Source: Phyllobacterium calauticae (lineage in GTDB: Bacteria; Pseudomonadota; Alphaproteobacteria; Rhizobiales; Rhizobiaceae). From it: 64,000 bases of DNA. The DNA is taken from assembly GCF_019991125.1 (NCBI RefSeq), contig NZ_JAGENB010000003.1, forward strand, positions 434,001-498,000. The letters run 5' to 3'. A model generated the notes under the pieces. That model did not search any database. It was not told the origin of the DNA and saw only the letters and a list, made by a program, of their open reading frames with translations. Below are positions 31,214-41,495 of the stretch, in pieces (the first letter of the stretch is position 1; the number at the start of each line of letters is the position of its first letter). The position numbers were made by a program, and so were the translations under genes.

Positions 31214-31762
31214 TCAGCCTCTCAAAGGGGCCGGCCCCGGGAGGGTCGTGGTCCCGCCATTCATATCAAGCTGCATGAGAACCGTATCCAGCCAGCGGCC
31301 GTGCTTGAAACCCGATCCTTCAATGGTGCCGCAATGCCTGAAACCACAACTGGTATGCAGGCGCACCGACGCTGACGCAGCGTGACCATCACCGATAACA
31401 GCGATGAACTGGCGAAATCCAAGCGCTGTGCAATCGATGATCAAGCGTTGAAGCAAGGCTTTGCCCATGCCTTTGCCCTTGGCTTGCGGCGCAATGTAGA
31501 TCGAATCCTCGACACTCCACCAATAGGCCGGGCGGGTACGGAAATAACTGGCATAGGCGTAGCCGCTCACGATGCCGTCCATCTCTGCCACGCTGTAGGG
31601 GAAACCATCACTGGTGATGGTATGGAACCGCTTGGTCATCTCCGCCAGCGCGGGCGGCTCGATCTCGTAGGTGGCCGTACCATGCAGAACCGCATCGCGA
31701 TAGATTGCGGTGATAGCGGGCAGGTCAGCGGGCTGTGCCGGGCGGATATGAATGCTGATCAT
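31214..31762 (-). CDS. GNAT N-acetyltransferase (phosphinothricin acetyltransferase-like)
   Basis: 182 aa single GNAT domain. It opens ISIHIRPAQPADLPAITAIYRDAVLHGTATYE, matching the Pat/Bar group. It has the acetyl-CoA loop IYIAPQAKGKGMGKALLQRLI and the C-terminal VRLHTSCGFRHCGTIEGSGFKHGRWLDTVLMQLDM. Such enzymes acetylate methionine-sulfone-like or phosphinothricin-like amino acids; the native substrate is not known. The ATG at 31762 is preferred to one six codons upstream. It sits between convergent DUF2794 and the BI-1 gene terminator. Confidence 0.87.
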   Translation of the reverse strand: MISIHIRPAQPADLPAITAIYRDAVLHGTATYEIEPPALAEMTKRFHTITSDGFPYSVAEMDGIVSGYAYASYFRTRPAYWWSVEDSIYIAPQAKGKGMGKALLQRLIIDCTALGFRQFIAVIGDGHAASASVRLHTSCGFRHCGTIEGSGFKHGRWLDTVLMQLDMNGGTTTLPGPAPLRG

Positions 31763-31809
31763 GACCGCAATCGATCGCAAAAATACCGGATGAATGCAAT
31801 GCCGCCAAG

Positions 31810-31839
31810 AAAAAGGGCAGCGTTTCCGCTGCCCTTTTT
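31810..31839. terminator. Intrinsic terminator downstream of the BI-1 gene
   Basis: AAAAAGGGCAGCG-TTTC-CGCTGCCCTTTTT type hairpin (stem AAAGGGCAGCG/CGCTGCCCTTT), with A-run and T-run on the two sides. It is 23 bp past the BI-1 gene stop on the minus strand. Confidence 0.87.
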
Positions 31840-31861
31840 CACTCGTTCATAACGTCCAGGA

Positions 31862-32638
31862 TCAGTTGCGGTTGCCGAGGAACTGCAACAGGAACATGAA
31901 CATGTTGATGAAGTCGAGATAGAGGCGCAGCGCACCCATGATCGCCTTGCGGCCATAGGTGTCCGAGCTGTCACCTTCATAGTACATTTCCTTGATGCTC
32001 TGGGTGTCATAGGCCGTCAGACCCGCAAAGACCAGAACGCCGATCGCAGAGATTGCAAACTGCAAAGCACTGGACTGCAGGAAGATGTTGACCACACCGG
32101 CAAGGAGAATGCCGATCAGACCCATGAACAGGAACGAACCCATTCCGGAGAGATCGCGCTTCGTCGTGTAGCCGTAGAGCGACAGCGCACCAAAGGATGC
32201 AGCGGTGATGAAGAATGTCTGCACGATGCTTCCCGATGTATAGACAAGGAAGATCGATGACAGAGAAACACCGACGAGCGCAGCATAAACCCAGAAGGTT
32301 GTCTGGGCCGCCGAAACGCTCATTTTCTCAATGCGGAAGCTCAAGAAGAACACCGCTGCGAGCGGTGCGAGCATAACAACCCAACGCAGGGGCGAGCCGT
32401 AAAGCGCCACGCCAAGGCTGGTCAGCATCTTGCCATTCGGCAATTGATGCGCGGCAAGTGATGCGTCATTGGTGGTTGCGAGATAAACAATTGCAAGCGC
32501 GGCAAGACCGGTCACTGCGAGACCGATCCCCATCAGATTGTAGACCTTCAGCATGTAGCTGCGTAGACCTTGATCGATCCCCGCGTCCACACGCACTCCG
32601 GCCGATGTACGGGCCTGGATGTTGCGATAGTCAGCCAT
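31862..32638 (-). CDS. BAX inhibitor-1/YccA family membrane protein (YbhL type)
   Basis: 258 aa with seven hydrophobic segments. It ends DSSDTYGRKAIMGALRLYLDFINMFMFLLQFLGNRN, the highly conserved BI-1 C-terminus, and has LTAYDTQSIKEMYYEG with the paired acidic residues of the pH-sensing calcium-leak family. The ATG at 32638 (MADYRNIQARTS) has AGGA 6-7 nt upstream. The frame is open far upstream, but those codons cover the structured leader. A substrate or channel role is proposed from structural work on homologues, not visible here. Confidence 0.92.
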   Translation of the reverse strand: MADYRNIQARTSAGVRVDAGIDQGLRSYMLKVYNLMGIGLAVTGLAALAIVYLATTNDASLAAHQLPNGKMLTSLGVALYGSPLRWVVMLAPLAAVFFLSFRIEKMSVSAAQTTFWVYAALVGVSLSSIFLVYTSGSIVQTFFITAASFGALSLYGYTTKRDLSGMGSFLFMGLIGILLAGVVNIFLQSSALQFAISAIGVLVFAGLTAYDTQSIKEMYYEGDSSDTYGRKAIMGALRLYLDFINMFMFLLQFLGNRN

Positions 32639-32654
32639 GGTTTTCCTCATTGCT

Positions 32655-32712
32655 TCGTCCCGTCGGGTGTCGGGGGTTATTCCCAGGCGCCGCTGGCGGG
32701 ACCCCAGCATGC
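32655..32712 (-). promoter_or_regulatory. Probable ybhL leader RNA motif
   Basis: Immediately upstream of the BI-1 (ybhL) start. On the minus strand GGGGT pairs with ACCCC around an inner CCAG-CGGCGC-CTGG hairpin, and GTCCCG (plus 32697-32702) is exactly complementary to CGGGAC (plus 32657-32662) further 3'. A conserved RNA motif in the 5' UTR of ybhL genes is known in Rhizobiales. Gene, position and hairpin content agree with it. The assignment is from memory, not from a covariance model. Confidence 0.55.
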
Positions 32713-32829
32713 CTTGCGGTGAATTATGGGGATTCAGCGGGGCGATAACAAGACCTGTTTTACTCAAGATCGCGTGTTTGGCGGGCAAATGCGGGCAAAA
32801 CGCTCGCATATTACGCTTTTTTAACGATT

Positions 32830-35390
32830 TCAGAGGTTTCGCAGGATTGGAGCCGCCTTTTGACCAAGGATTCTCCAGGTTCCCGCTAGGCCAAATCCGA
32901 CGGTCAAAACCAGCGCCAGGACCAGCGTGGAAACCGCCACTTCCGGCTGGAATGATGCAGGCAGCTTCATCACCCGCACAACCACATACCAGGCCGCCAA
33001 TCCGCCCGCCAGGAGCGCGAAAGTCGCTGTCGCCAGCCCCAGGATGACATATTCGTAGCTGAATGCCTTGATCAGAGTGCGCCGCGTGGCGCCAAGGGTT
33101 TTCAGCACCACCGCGTCATGCACGCGGGCGCGGTTGCCGGCCGCAAGCGCGCCGCCGAGCACAAGGATGGAGGCGATCAGAGCCACCGACGCCGCGGCGC
33201 GGATCGCAACCGCCAGCTGTCCGACCAGCTCATTGGCAATGCTAATGGCATCCTTCACCCGCACGGACGTGACGGCGGGAAAAGCCCGGGTCACATCACG
33301 CATGACCGTGGCCTCTTCCTGTGTTGTCGCAGAGGGATCGGTGAGCGTGGCAAGCCAGGCATGCGGGGCACCGGCAAAAGCATTGGGCGAGAACACCATG
33401 ACGAAATTGATCGCAAGCGATTCCCACTCCACCTGCCGGAAGTTGGCAATGCGCGCCGTGATGTTGCGGCCGAGCGCATTGACGGTGACCGTATCGCCAA
33501 GCTTGAGGCCAAGGTTACGCGCCTCCTCGGCCGAGAAGGATACCAGCGGCTCGCCGGTGTAACCTTCGGGCCACCAGGTACCCGCTGTCAGCACCGAGTT
33601 TTCCGGTATCTTCTTGGCGTAGGTAATACCGCGATCCCCACGCAACACCCATGCCCCTTCCGGCGGTATGGTCAGCTTGCCGACATCCGTGCCGTTGAAG
33701 GCAACGATGCGGCCGCGCAGCATTGGCGCGCTGACAATCTTGCCTTGCGGCGCAGCCTTCTGCAGAAGGCTGGTGAACTGGTCGACCTGCGTACTCTGGA
33801 TATCGACAAAGAAAAAGTTCGGTGCCCGTTCCGGCAAGTTGCCGGCGAGCTGCTGGCGCAAGCTGCCATCGATCAACGCCAGCGTCACCAGCAGTGTCAG
33901 TCCCAATCCGAGCGACAGGACGACCGACGGCGTCAACGCGCCGGGCCGGTGAATATTGCCGATGGCAAGGCGAAGCGCCGTGGAGCGAACCCGCGGCGCA
34001 CGCCGCGCCAGCCACTGTACAAGGCTGGAGACAGCGCGTAGCACAAGGAACGAAAAAGCGACCGCACCGATGAACGTGACGGCAATACGCCGGTCATAGG
34101 CGAACACCACCGCCAGGACGCAAAGCGTGGCGACAAGAACAGCCGCCACCGCGATATAGACAGGTTTTGGCCAGCCGCGCTGATCAAAACCCTGTTCGCG
34201 GAACAAGGCCGTCGCCGGAATATCGCGTGCCCGGCCCAGGGGCAGGATGGCAAACGCCAATGTGGTCAACAGGCCGAACAGTGCGGCCCACGCCAGTGCG
34301 CCCGGATAAAAGCCGCCCTTGGCTGCAATGGGCAGCACGCTCTGCAGGGCGTAGCCTGCGACGTAGGGAATGATTGCAGCCAGGATCAAGCCAGCGGCGA
34401 TACCGAGCAGGGCAATCAGCACGATCTGAATGAGATAGACGGCGATGACAAACCAGCCCGGCGCACCCAGCGACTTGAACGTGGCAATGACACCGCGTTT
34501 TGCGTCGAGATAAGCCCGGACCGCATTGGCCACGCCGACACCGCCGACGATCAGTGCCGTCAACCCGACCAATGTCAGGAACTGCGAGAACCGCTCGACA
34601 TTGGCACTCAGCGATGGAGCGGCATTGGATCGGCTGCGGATGGTCCAGCCGGCCTGCGGGAATTTTTCCTGCGCTTCATTGCGAATGCTTGCAATATCTG
34701 CCTCGCTGGCACCTGCCGGCAGGGCAATCTTGTAGCTGTGTTCGACCAGACTGCCCGGTTGAACCAGGCCCGCGGCGCGCAATCCGTCAAGCGAGACAAG
34801 AAAACGCGGCGCAAACCCAAAACCGTCCGACAATACATCCGGCTCGTTGTCGATCACCGCCCGCAATTCAAATGTCGCTGAGCCAAGCAAGACCCGATCA
34901 CCGAGCTTCAGATTGAGCCGGTCGAGAAAAATCTGGGCAACGGCAGCGCCAAATGCACCATCCTTTTCGCCAAAGAGAGCGCCCTTATCCAGCTTCGGCG
35001 CGGTATCTAGCGATCCGTAAAGCGGATAGGCATTGTCGACGGCTTTCACCTCCACCAGAGACTGATCGGAACCATCGGCCAGCCGGGCCATGGAACGCAT
35101 GTTGGCAGCGACCGCGACACGTCCTTTGCTTTCAACAAAGGCACGTTCTTCCGCATTGACCTCGCGCTGATTGAGCTGAAAGCGGATATCTCCGCCAAGT
35201 ATGCCCTGCCCTTGCGTGGAAATGCCCGATGTGACCGAATTGGCCACCGAATTGACGCCGCCAATCGCGGCTACGCCAAGTGCAATGCAGGCAAGAAAAA
35301 TATAGAACCCCGACAGGCCATTGCGCATTTCGCGCAATGCGAAACGCAGGGCCAGCTTGAGCGACGGCGATGCAGCGGAACCGTTGACAC

Positions 35391-35394
<4 letters not shown>
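32830..35394 (-). CDS. FtsX-like ABC permease (YbbP type)
   Basis: 854 aa with an N-terminal anchor (GFYIFLACIALGVAAIGGVNSVAN), a periplasmic domain (about 45-255), three central helices with the FtsX fold (LTLVGLTALIVGGVGVANAVRAYLDAKRGVIATFKSLGAPGWFV), a middle membrane part, a second periplasmic domain, and a C-terminal three-helix FtsX module ending VAVSTLVLALVLTVGFGLAGTWRILGQK. The duplicated FtsX modules and about 850 aa fit the YbbP group. It overlaps its ATPase gene by 4 nt. The ATPase/permease pair divergent from a TesA-like gene reproduces the ybbAP-tesA arrangement. The substrate is unknown. Confidence 0.9.
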
Positions 35395-36095
<701 letters not shown>

Positions 36096-36165
36096 GAATG
36101 CAGATCCTTTACGCTATGGTCGACACTGACTTAAGTCGCATCCGGTCAGATATGGGTACCCGAAC

Positions 36166-36846
36166 ATGATATTCAAACCATTGATAAAGATCGTTGTGTC
36201 GCTCGGCCTTGTTGCCCTGCCCTCTCTGACCTTGGCCAATCAAAATCCCGTGTCCGTCCACGCTCTCTCCGTTGTCGGGTTCGGCGACAGCCTGATGTCC
36301 GGTTTCGAGCTTCCCGTGCAGGATTCCTTCACCGCGCAGCTGGAAAAGTCCTTGAAAGACAAGGGCGTCGAGATTTCGATCGCCAATGCCGGTGTCGCCG
36401 GAGATACTACGACCGGGGGCCTTGCACGCCTTGATTGGTCCGTCCCGGATGGCACCGATCTCGTCATCCTCGAGCTGGGTGCCAATGACGCATTGCGCGG
36501 CATCTCGCCGGAGATCAGCGAAAAGAATCTGGCCGAGATGATCGAAAAGCTGCAGAAGCGCAAAATTCAGGTGATACTCGCCGGGATGCTTGCTCCGCCG
36601 AACATGGGCGGCGACTACGAAGAGAAATTCAACGCGATCTTCCCGGATCTCGCCAAGAAATACGATGTTCCGCTTTATCCGTTCTTCATGGAGGGTATTG
36701 CGACACAGGCCTCGCTGCTGCAGGCGGATGGAATGCACCCGACCACCCAAGGCGTTGCGGTTATGGTGAAGGGGTTCCTTCCCATCATGCAGAAGACCAT
36801 CAAACAGCCAACGGTTACCTCGGACACATCCGACACCGAGCAGTGA
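36166..36846 (+). CDS. Secreted SGNH hydrolase, TesA-like arylesterase/lysophospholipase
   Basis: 226 aa with an N-terminal signal peptide (FKPLIKIVVSLGLVALPSLTLANQ). The four SGNH blocks are visible: block I VVGFGDSLMSG with the nucleophile Ser, block II Gly in NAGVAGDTTTGG, block III Asn in LELGANDALRG and block V DGMHPTTQG with Asp and His. TesA homologues hydrolyse thioesters, esters and lysophospholipids in the periplasm. It is divergent from the YbbA/YbbP-like ABC transporter across 70 bp. The gene symbol is withheld because several paralogues carry this name. Confidence 0.9.
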   Translation: MIFKPLIKIVVSLGLVALPSLTLANQNPVSVHALSVVGFGDSLMSGFELPVQDSFTAQLEKSLKDKGVEISIANAGVAGDTTTGGLARLDWSVPDGTDLVILELGANDALRGISPEISEKNLAEMIEKLQKRKIQVILAGMLAPPNMGGDYEEKFNAIFPDLAKKYDVPLYPFFMEGIATQASLLQADGMHPTTQGVAVMVKGFLPIMQKTIKQPTVTSDTSDTEQ

Positions 36847-36861
36847 GGCTTTCTCTGTAGA

Positions 36862-36887
36862 GCCCTTGGGCAAGACAGGCCCAGGGC
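36862..36887. other. GC hairpin after the TesA-like gene
   Basis: GCCCTTGGGC and GCCCAGGGC form a stem with loop AAGACAG, 15 bp past the stop. Only a short CTATTTG follows, so it is a weak or Rho-assisted terminator at best. Confidence 0.4.
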
Positions 36888-37066
36888 CTATTTGATCATC
36901 CCGATGCCCTTAACTTCAAGGGCAAGCTATCCACATTGTTGTCATCTTCACACCACATCTTGCGTGTCTTATTTGTCGCGGCGCAAAAGAATGTGAAATT
37001 GTGCCTTGCTCTTGGACTCATTCAATGATTCCCTGAGGTTACAACTCGATTCGGGGAGGATGCCTT

Positions 37067-37660
37067 ATGCCGCGTCTCTTTACTGCCCTCGAGATCCCGA
37101 GGGACGCCGCTCTCTCACTGTCGCTCTTGCGCGGTGGTTTGCCAGGTGCCCGATGGATCGATGTTGAAAACTATCACATCACGCTGCGCTTCATCGGTGA
37201 TGTCGAAGGCCATGTGGCCGACGAGGTCGCCAACGCGCTTGATCGGATAAGGCGGCCGGAATTCACCCTGCAGCTTTCGGGCGTCAACGCATTCGGGTCC
37301 AAGAAACCCCACAGCGTATTTGCCGCCGTTTCGCCCTCCCCTGATATTCAGGCATTGCATGCGGAAATCGAGCGCATTTGCCAGCGGTTGATGCTGCCGG
37401 CCGATCCGCGGAAATTCACGCCGCATGTCACGCTGGCGCGCTTGCGCAATGCCCGCAACGAAGAAGTGGCGCATTATCTCGCCTCGCGCGGCAACTTTTC
37501 CACCATGCCCTTCACCATCGGGCGCTTTGTCCTGATGTCATCACGCGATTCCGTCGGCGGCGGCCCCTACATCGTCGAGGAAGCATGGCCGCTGGAATCG
37601 GCACGCACCTATCAGAAACGCTTCGAGAGGCCTTTGGAGGCCTTGAGAACCATCCGATAA
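37067..37660 (+). CDS. thpR: RNA 2',3'-cyclic phosphodiesterase (LigT/2H family)
   Basis: 197 aa. Both catalytic HxTx motifs of the 2H family are present: YHITLRFIG and FTPHVTLARLR. The opening MPRLFTALEIP is typical. It opens cyclic phosphates on RNA 3' ends and was first described as an RNA ligase in E. coli. The last 49 bp overlap the 3' end of the phosphatase gene on the other strand, so the two are convergent with overlapping coding ends. Confidence 0.92.
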   Translation: MPRLFTALEIPRDAALSLSLLRGGLPGARWIDVENYHITLRFIGDVEGHVADEVANALDRIRRPEFTLQLSGVNAFGSKKPHSVFAAVSPSPDIQALHAEIERICQRLMLPADPRKFTPHVTLARLRNARNEEVAHYLASRGNFSTMPFTIGRFVLMSSRDSVGGGPYIVEEAWPLESARTYQKRFERPLEALRTIR

Positions 37661-38082
37661 ACCCGTTCGAAATCGGCCTGGGTGCCGTAATAGGGGTCGG
37701 GTATCTGACTGGCTTCGCCAAGTGCGATTTCACTGAAGAGCCCGGTCTCGGCGGTCGCATTGGCCGGTCGCCGGGCCTGAATGGCTGCGACGTTGGCGCG
37801 GTCCATGCCAAGGATCAGATCAAAACTCACGAAATCCTCCGCCTTGAGCTGCCGGCAACGCTGGTCTGAGATATCGATCCCGTGTTGCCTGGCCGCCAGG
37901 ATGGAGCGCTCATCGGGCGCCTCGCCCGTGTGATAGCCATTGGTTCCGGCGGAATCGATATGGATGCCCCGGTCTTTTCCTTCTGCTGCAAGGACCGACC
38001 GGAACACACCTTCCGCCAGCGGCGACCGGCAGATATTGCCCAGACAGACAAAAAGGACAGAGCGAAGTGGATGGGTTTTCAT
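37612..38082 (-). CDS. Low-molecular-weight protein-tyrosine phosphatase
   Basis: 156 aa. The P-loop VLFVCLGNICRSPLAEG (C-x5-R-S) lies at the N-terminus, and the general acid Asp is in IPDPYYG. A DSAGTNGYHTGE and SFDLILGMDRANVAAI support the family. The ATG at 38082 (MKTHPLRSVLFVCLGN) is preferred; the open frame upstream adds 48 codons with no family match and overlaps the divergent phhB leader. Its substrate is unknown; candidates are exopolysaccharide tyrosine kinases or arsenate-like substrates. Confidence 0.92.
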   Translation of the reverse strand: MKTHPLRSVLFVCLGNICRSPLAEGVFRSVLAAEGKDRGIHIDSAGTNGYHTGEAPDERSILAARQHGIDISDQRCRQLKAEDFVSFDLILGMDRANVAAIQARRPANATAETGLFSEIALGEASQIPDPYYGTQADFERVYRMVLKASKGLSKRF

Positions 38083-38138
38083 GGGCCGTTGCACTATGGT
38101 TGGAAGCAAAGCAATGACCGTATATGAGGAAACACAGC

Positions 38139-38435
38139 ATGGCGCGCAACCGGTTAAATCCCAGCGAACTCGACAAGGCATTGCAGGAGCTGACCGGCTG
38201 GTCCAGGACTGGTGACCGCGAGGCAATCAACAAATCATTCAAATTCAAGGATTTCAACGCGGCATTCGGCTTTATGGCCCGTGTGGCCCTTATCGCCGAA
38301 AAGATGGACCATCATCCCGAATGGTTCAATGTCTACGATCGCGTTGACGTCACCCTTGCCACCCACGACGCCGATGGCATCACTGAACTTGATGTCACAA
38401 TGGCCCGGGCGATGGACCGTTTCGCCGCCCTTTGA
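38139..38435 (+). CDS. phhB: 4a-hydroxytetrahydrobiopterin dehydratase (pterin carbinolamine dehydratase)
   Basis: 98 aa single-domain enzyme that regenerates pterin cofactor. The conserved catalytic segment [30 protein letters not shown] is complete, with the HHPEW histidines, and [32 protein letters not shown] precedes it. AGGAAA lies upstream of the ATG at 38139; an in-frame ATG at 38124 is less suitable. No phenylalanine hydroxylase gene is nearby. Confidence 0.93.
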   Translation: MARNRLNPSELDKALQELTGWSRTGDREAINKSFKFKDFNAAFGFMARVALIAEKMDHHPEWFNVYDRVDVTLATHDADGITELDVTMARAMDRFAAL

Positions 38436-38513
38436 CGATAATATCGACAAAACTCTTGCAGCAACAGGCGTGTCTTCCCATGTTGTCTCCTGAACAGACC
38501 AGAAGGAAGAGGA

Positions 38514-38894
38514 ATGGACGACGTCAAGATTGGTGAAATTCTGCGGCCGGGCAGCACGTATGAACAGCGTGCCCGCGAAGAAACCGTGCGCGCCCGGTTC
38601 TGGAAAACTGCGCGCAAGGCCGCCAAGTCCATCCCCTTTCTCGACGAAGTGATTGCCGGGTATTACTGTGCCTTGGACCCTGCAACTCCGACATGGGTTC
38701 GCGGTACGCTTTTTGCCGCGCTTGCCTACTTTGTCATGCCGTTCGACATCATTCCCGATTTCATTGTGGGCCTTGGCTTTACCGACGACGCTGCGGTGCT
38801 GATGGCTGCACTGAATGCCATTCGCAACCATGTGACACCAGCGCATCGTGAGGCGGCAAAGAAAGCAATCGAGAACCTCGACAAGGACAACTAG
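38514..38894 (+). CDS. DUF1232 (YkvA-like) membrane protein
   Basis: 126 aa. RARFWKTARKAAKSIPFLDEVIAGYYCALDPATPTWVRGTLFAALAYFVMPFDIIPDFIVGLGFTDDAAVLMAAL is the classic DUF1232 domain, with the PFDxIPDFIxGLGFxDDAAVL motif inside two hydrophobic segments. The function is unknown; an envelope role is inferred. It starts 78 bp after phhB and may be cotranscribed. Confidence 0.9.
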   Translation: MDDVKIGEILRPGSTYEQRAREETVRARFWKTARKAAKSIPFLDEVIAGYYCALDPATPTWVRGTLFAALAYFVMPFDIIPDFIVGLGFTDDAAVLMAALNAIRNHVTPAHREAAKKAIENLDKDN

Positions 38895-39190
38895 GATATC
38901 GGGCGGTAAGTCCGGAGAATCCGGAACCATTACCAGCCGTTTTTGCATCACATCCGCGTGATGGGATGAATTGTCAAAGTGTCGCCGCTTTTATTCCGCT
39001 GGAGTGCCACCGTGGGATTTTGCACGGACAACGTGATCTTCTCGCTGACAAAATCGCTTTTTTGACCCCGTCTTCACCGTTTGGTAACCCAGATTAAGTC
39101 AAATTAAGAGAAAGCGAACTGGACAGTGGGGCCTGGCGGCTCTTGCCGGTTCGTCAGTTATGAAATGAACGATAAAAACTGGTAGGTAAC
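38895..39190. other. Intergenic region upstream of the IalB-like gene
   Basis: 296 bp without a supported gene. It contains a hairpin CATCAC-ATCCGC-GTGATG at 38947-38964 and AT-rich sequence near 39050-39120 suitable for the downstream promoter. Nothing further is recognised. Confidence 0.35.
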
Positions 39191-39694
39191 ATGTTTGGAA
39201 AATCAATCGCAGCGACCTCTGTGCTCATGCTTGGGCTGACAGGGACGGCTCTTGCCCAGACCCCAAGTCAGATCAGCCAGTTCAACGCATGGGGCGCCTA
39301 TAGCTACCAGCAGGGCAAGGGCAAGGTTTGCTATGTCCTGTCCGTACCGGTCGACAAGCAGCCAGCAAAGATTGATCACGGTGACAACTTCTTCATGGTC
39401 AGCCAGAAGCCCGGCCAGAACGTCAGCTTCGAACCGCAATTCAAGGCCGGGTACGACCTTCAGGTCAATTCGAAAGTGACGGTCACCATCGATTCACGCA
39501 GCTTCTCCATGTTCACCAATGGCAGCCATGGCTGGATGGAAAACGCAGCGGAAGAACCCCAGCTTGTGGCGGCGCTGCGTACCGGCCATACCATGTCCAT
39601 CGCCGCGGTTTCCAAGCGCGGGACAAAGACCAGCTACACCTATTCGCTCAAGGGCGTATCGGCGGCGCTCAAAGCCATCGCCACCTGCAAGTAA
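39191..39694 (+). CDS. IalB-like (invasion-associated locus B family) periplasmic protein
   Basis: 167 aa with a signal peptide (SIAATSVLMLGLTGTALA-Q). The mature sequence FNAWGAYSYQQGKGKVCYVLSVP and NFFMVSQKPGQNVSFEPQFKAGY carry the IalB/Pfam-type pattern W-x-Y....G...CY. A second cysteine at the C-terminus (AIATCK) could pair with the first. The family was named in Bartonella; free-living Rhizobiales have several copies with unknown envelope roles, so the name does not imply virulence here. Confidence 0.85.
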   Translation: MFGKSIAATSVLMLGLTGTALAQTPSQISQFNAWGAYSYQQGKGKVCYVLSVPVDKQPAKIDHGDNFFMVSQKPGQNVSFEPQFKAGYDLQVNSKVTVTIDSRSFSMFTNGSHGWMENAAEEPQLVAALRTGHTMSIAAVSKRGTKTSYTYSLKGVSAALKAIATCK

Positions 39695-39718
39695 ACCGCC
39701 TGAATCTTCTTTTTTGCA

Positions 39719-39748
39719 GAGGCCGGACAGCACGTGTCCGGCCTTTTT
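39719..39748 (+). terminator. Intrinsic terminator of the IalB-like gene
   Basis: GAGGCCGGACA...TGTCCGGCCTTTTT hairpin with a palindromic GCACG loop region, followed by TTTTT. It lies 25 bp past the stop and before rlmN. Confidence 0.88.
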
Positions 39749-39819
39749 GCTTGTGGAGGTGACGGAACGGCCAGAACATGATATGAGCCGCGCTTCACTA
39801 GAGAACGTTAGAAAACCCA

Positions 39820-41055
39820 ATGTCCGTTTTGCCTGAGACACAGTCCTTCGCCCGGGAGAAATCCCGTGATGCCATGCTTGCCGCCATGAATGGCAAGCCG
39901 ACACTGATCGGCCTGTCCCGTGCGGAGATGGGCGAGGCTTTGGCCGAAATCGGCGTAGCCGAGCGTCAGGTCAAGATGCGCGTCGCCCAGCTCTGGCACT
40001 GGCTCTATGTCCGCGGTGTATCGGATTTTGCCGATATGCTCAACATTTCCCGCGATATGCGCGAGCTCCTCGACCGGCATTTCACCATTGCCCGGCCAGA
40101 AATCGTCGAGGAACAGATTTCCACTGACGGCACGCGCAAATGGCTTTTTCGCTTTCCGCCGCGCGGTGCCGGCCGGCCGGTGGAGATCGAAACCGTTTAT
40201 ATTCCCGAGGAAGGCCGCGGCACGCTGTGCATTTCCAGCCAGGTCGGCTGCACGCTCACATGCTCCTTCTGCCATACGGGCACCCAGAAACTGGTGCGCA
40301 ACCTGACGGCGGAAGAAATTCTCTCGCAGTTGCTGATTGCCCGTGACCGGCTCGGCGATTTTCCGGACCGGAACACACCGGACGGTGCCATTGTTCCCGC
40401 CGAAGGCCGCAAGGTCTCCAATATCGTCATGATGGGCATGGGCGAACCGCTCTACAATTTCGAGAACGTCAAGAAAGCACTGCTGATTGCCTCCGACGGT
40501 GACGGCCTATCTCTGTCGAAGCGGCGTATCACGCTGTCGACATCGGGCGTCGTGCCGGAGATTTATCGCACCGGTGAGGAAATCGGCGTCATGCTTGCCA
40601 TTTCCCTGCATGCGGTAAACGATGACCTGCGCGATATGCTGGTGCCGATCAACAAGAAATATCCGCTCAAGGAACTGCTGGATGCCTGCCGGGCCTATCC
40701 AAGCCTGTCCAACTCCAAGCGCATTACTTTCGAATATGTGATGCTCAGGGGGGTGAACGACTCGCTGGCTGATGCCAAGGAACTGGTGCGCATGCTGAAA
40801 GGCATTCCCGCCAAGATCAATCTCATTCCCTTCAACCCCTGGCCTGGCGTCAATTACCAGTGCTCGGAATGGGAGCAGATCGAGAAATTCGCTGACTACG
40901 TCAACAATGCCGGTTATGCTTCACCCATCCGCACCCCCCGAGGCCGCGATATTCTGGCGGCATGCGGTCAGCTGAAGTCGGAATCGGAACGAATGAAGAA
41001 GACAGAGCGTTTGGCATTTGAGGCTGCCATGATCGCAGGGCACGGTGAAGATTGA
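39820..41055 (+). CDS. rlmN: Dual-specificity 23S rRNA/tRNA adenine-C2 methyltransferase RlmN
   Basis: 411 aa radical-SAM methyl synthase. The cluster motif [11 protein letters not shown], the preceding [12 protein letters not shown] and the methyl-carrying Cys in LAACGQL are visible, plus [15 protein letters not shown] and ALSLHA-like [13 protein letters not shown]. It methylates A2503 of 23S rRNA and A37 of some tRNAs. The last bases overlap a TTG start of a small membrane protein (TTGA). Confidence 0.96.
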   Translation: MSVLPETQSFAREKSRDAMLAAMNGKPTLIGLSRAEMGEALAEIGVAERQVKMRVAQLWHWLYVRGVSDFADMLNISRDMRELLDRHFTIARPEIVEEQISTDGTRKWLFRFPPRGAGRPVEIETVYIPEEGRGTLCISSQVGCTLTCSFCHTGTQKLVRNLTAEEILSQLLIARDRLGDFPDRNTPDGAIVPAEGRKVSNIVMMGMGEPLYNFENVKKALLIASDGDGLSLSKRRITLSTSGVVPEIYRTGEEIGVMLAISLHAVNDDLRDMLVPINKKYPLKELLDACRAYPSLSNSKRITFEYVMLRGVNDSLADAKELVRMLKGIPAKINLIPFNPWPGVNYQCSEWEQIEKFADYVNNAGYASPIRTPRGRDILAACGQLKSESERMKKTERLAFEAAMIAGHGED

Positions 41056-41489
41056 GCCAGATCGCCTTCTATATCTTCCGCTTTGCCCTGATCGTTTTCG
41101 GTTTCGTTTGCGCGACCTTCGCCGCATCGTTGTTTCTCAACCTTCTCTGGCTCGGCAGCACGGAAGCCATCGGAAGCGAAGGCCCATTCCTGTATTCCAC
41201 GGTTCCGATCTTTGCCACGATGATTGGCTACAGCGTCTTCATTCCCGCCTGTATCCTCATCTTGTTTGCTGAACTGACCGCGTGGCGGGACTTGTTGTTC
41301 TACGCCCTTGGCGGTGCAGCGACCGCCGTTGTCATCATCGTCTGGAAGTGGCGGCCACAGACCGAAGACATCGACACATTCGCGGCCATCCTCGCCACCG
41401 GCGTTGTCGGGGGCTTTGTCTATTGGCTTGTTTCCGGGCGAAGCGCCGGGCTGGTGATGCCCCCGCGCTCCGGCGGCCCCACCGCATAG
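41052..41489 (+). CDS. Four-helix membrane protein of unknown function
   Basis: 145 aa with four hydrophobic segments (about 5-30, 48-72, 80-97 and 108-128) and a short polar tail ending GPTA. It starts with TTG at 41052, overlapping the rlmN stop (TTGA), which suggests translational coupling. It resembles short conserved Rhizobiales membrane proteins found after rlmN; no domain is recognised. The start codon is inferred from the overlap; no ATG is available before the first helix. Confidence 0.72.
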   Translation: MSQIAFYIFRFALIVFGFVCATFAASLFLNLLWLGSTEAIGSEGPFLYSTVPIFATMIGYSVFIPACILILFAELTAWRDLLFYALGGAATAVVIIVWKWRPQTEDIDTFAAILATGVVGGFVYWLVSGRSAGLVMPPRSGGPTA

Positions 41490-41495
41490 AGGCGC

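Noticed and set aside
32639-32809. 57-codon extension of the BI-1 gene
   Set aside because: It covers the hairpins of the leader and has no match to the family; a good ribosome-binding site precedes 32638.
39191-39694. IalB-like gene as evidence of pathogenicity
   Set aside because: The family is widespread in free-living Rhizobiales; the name is historical.
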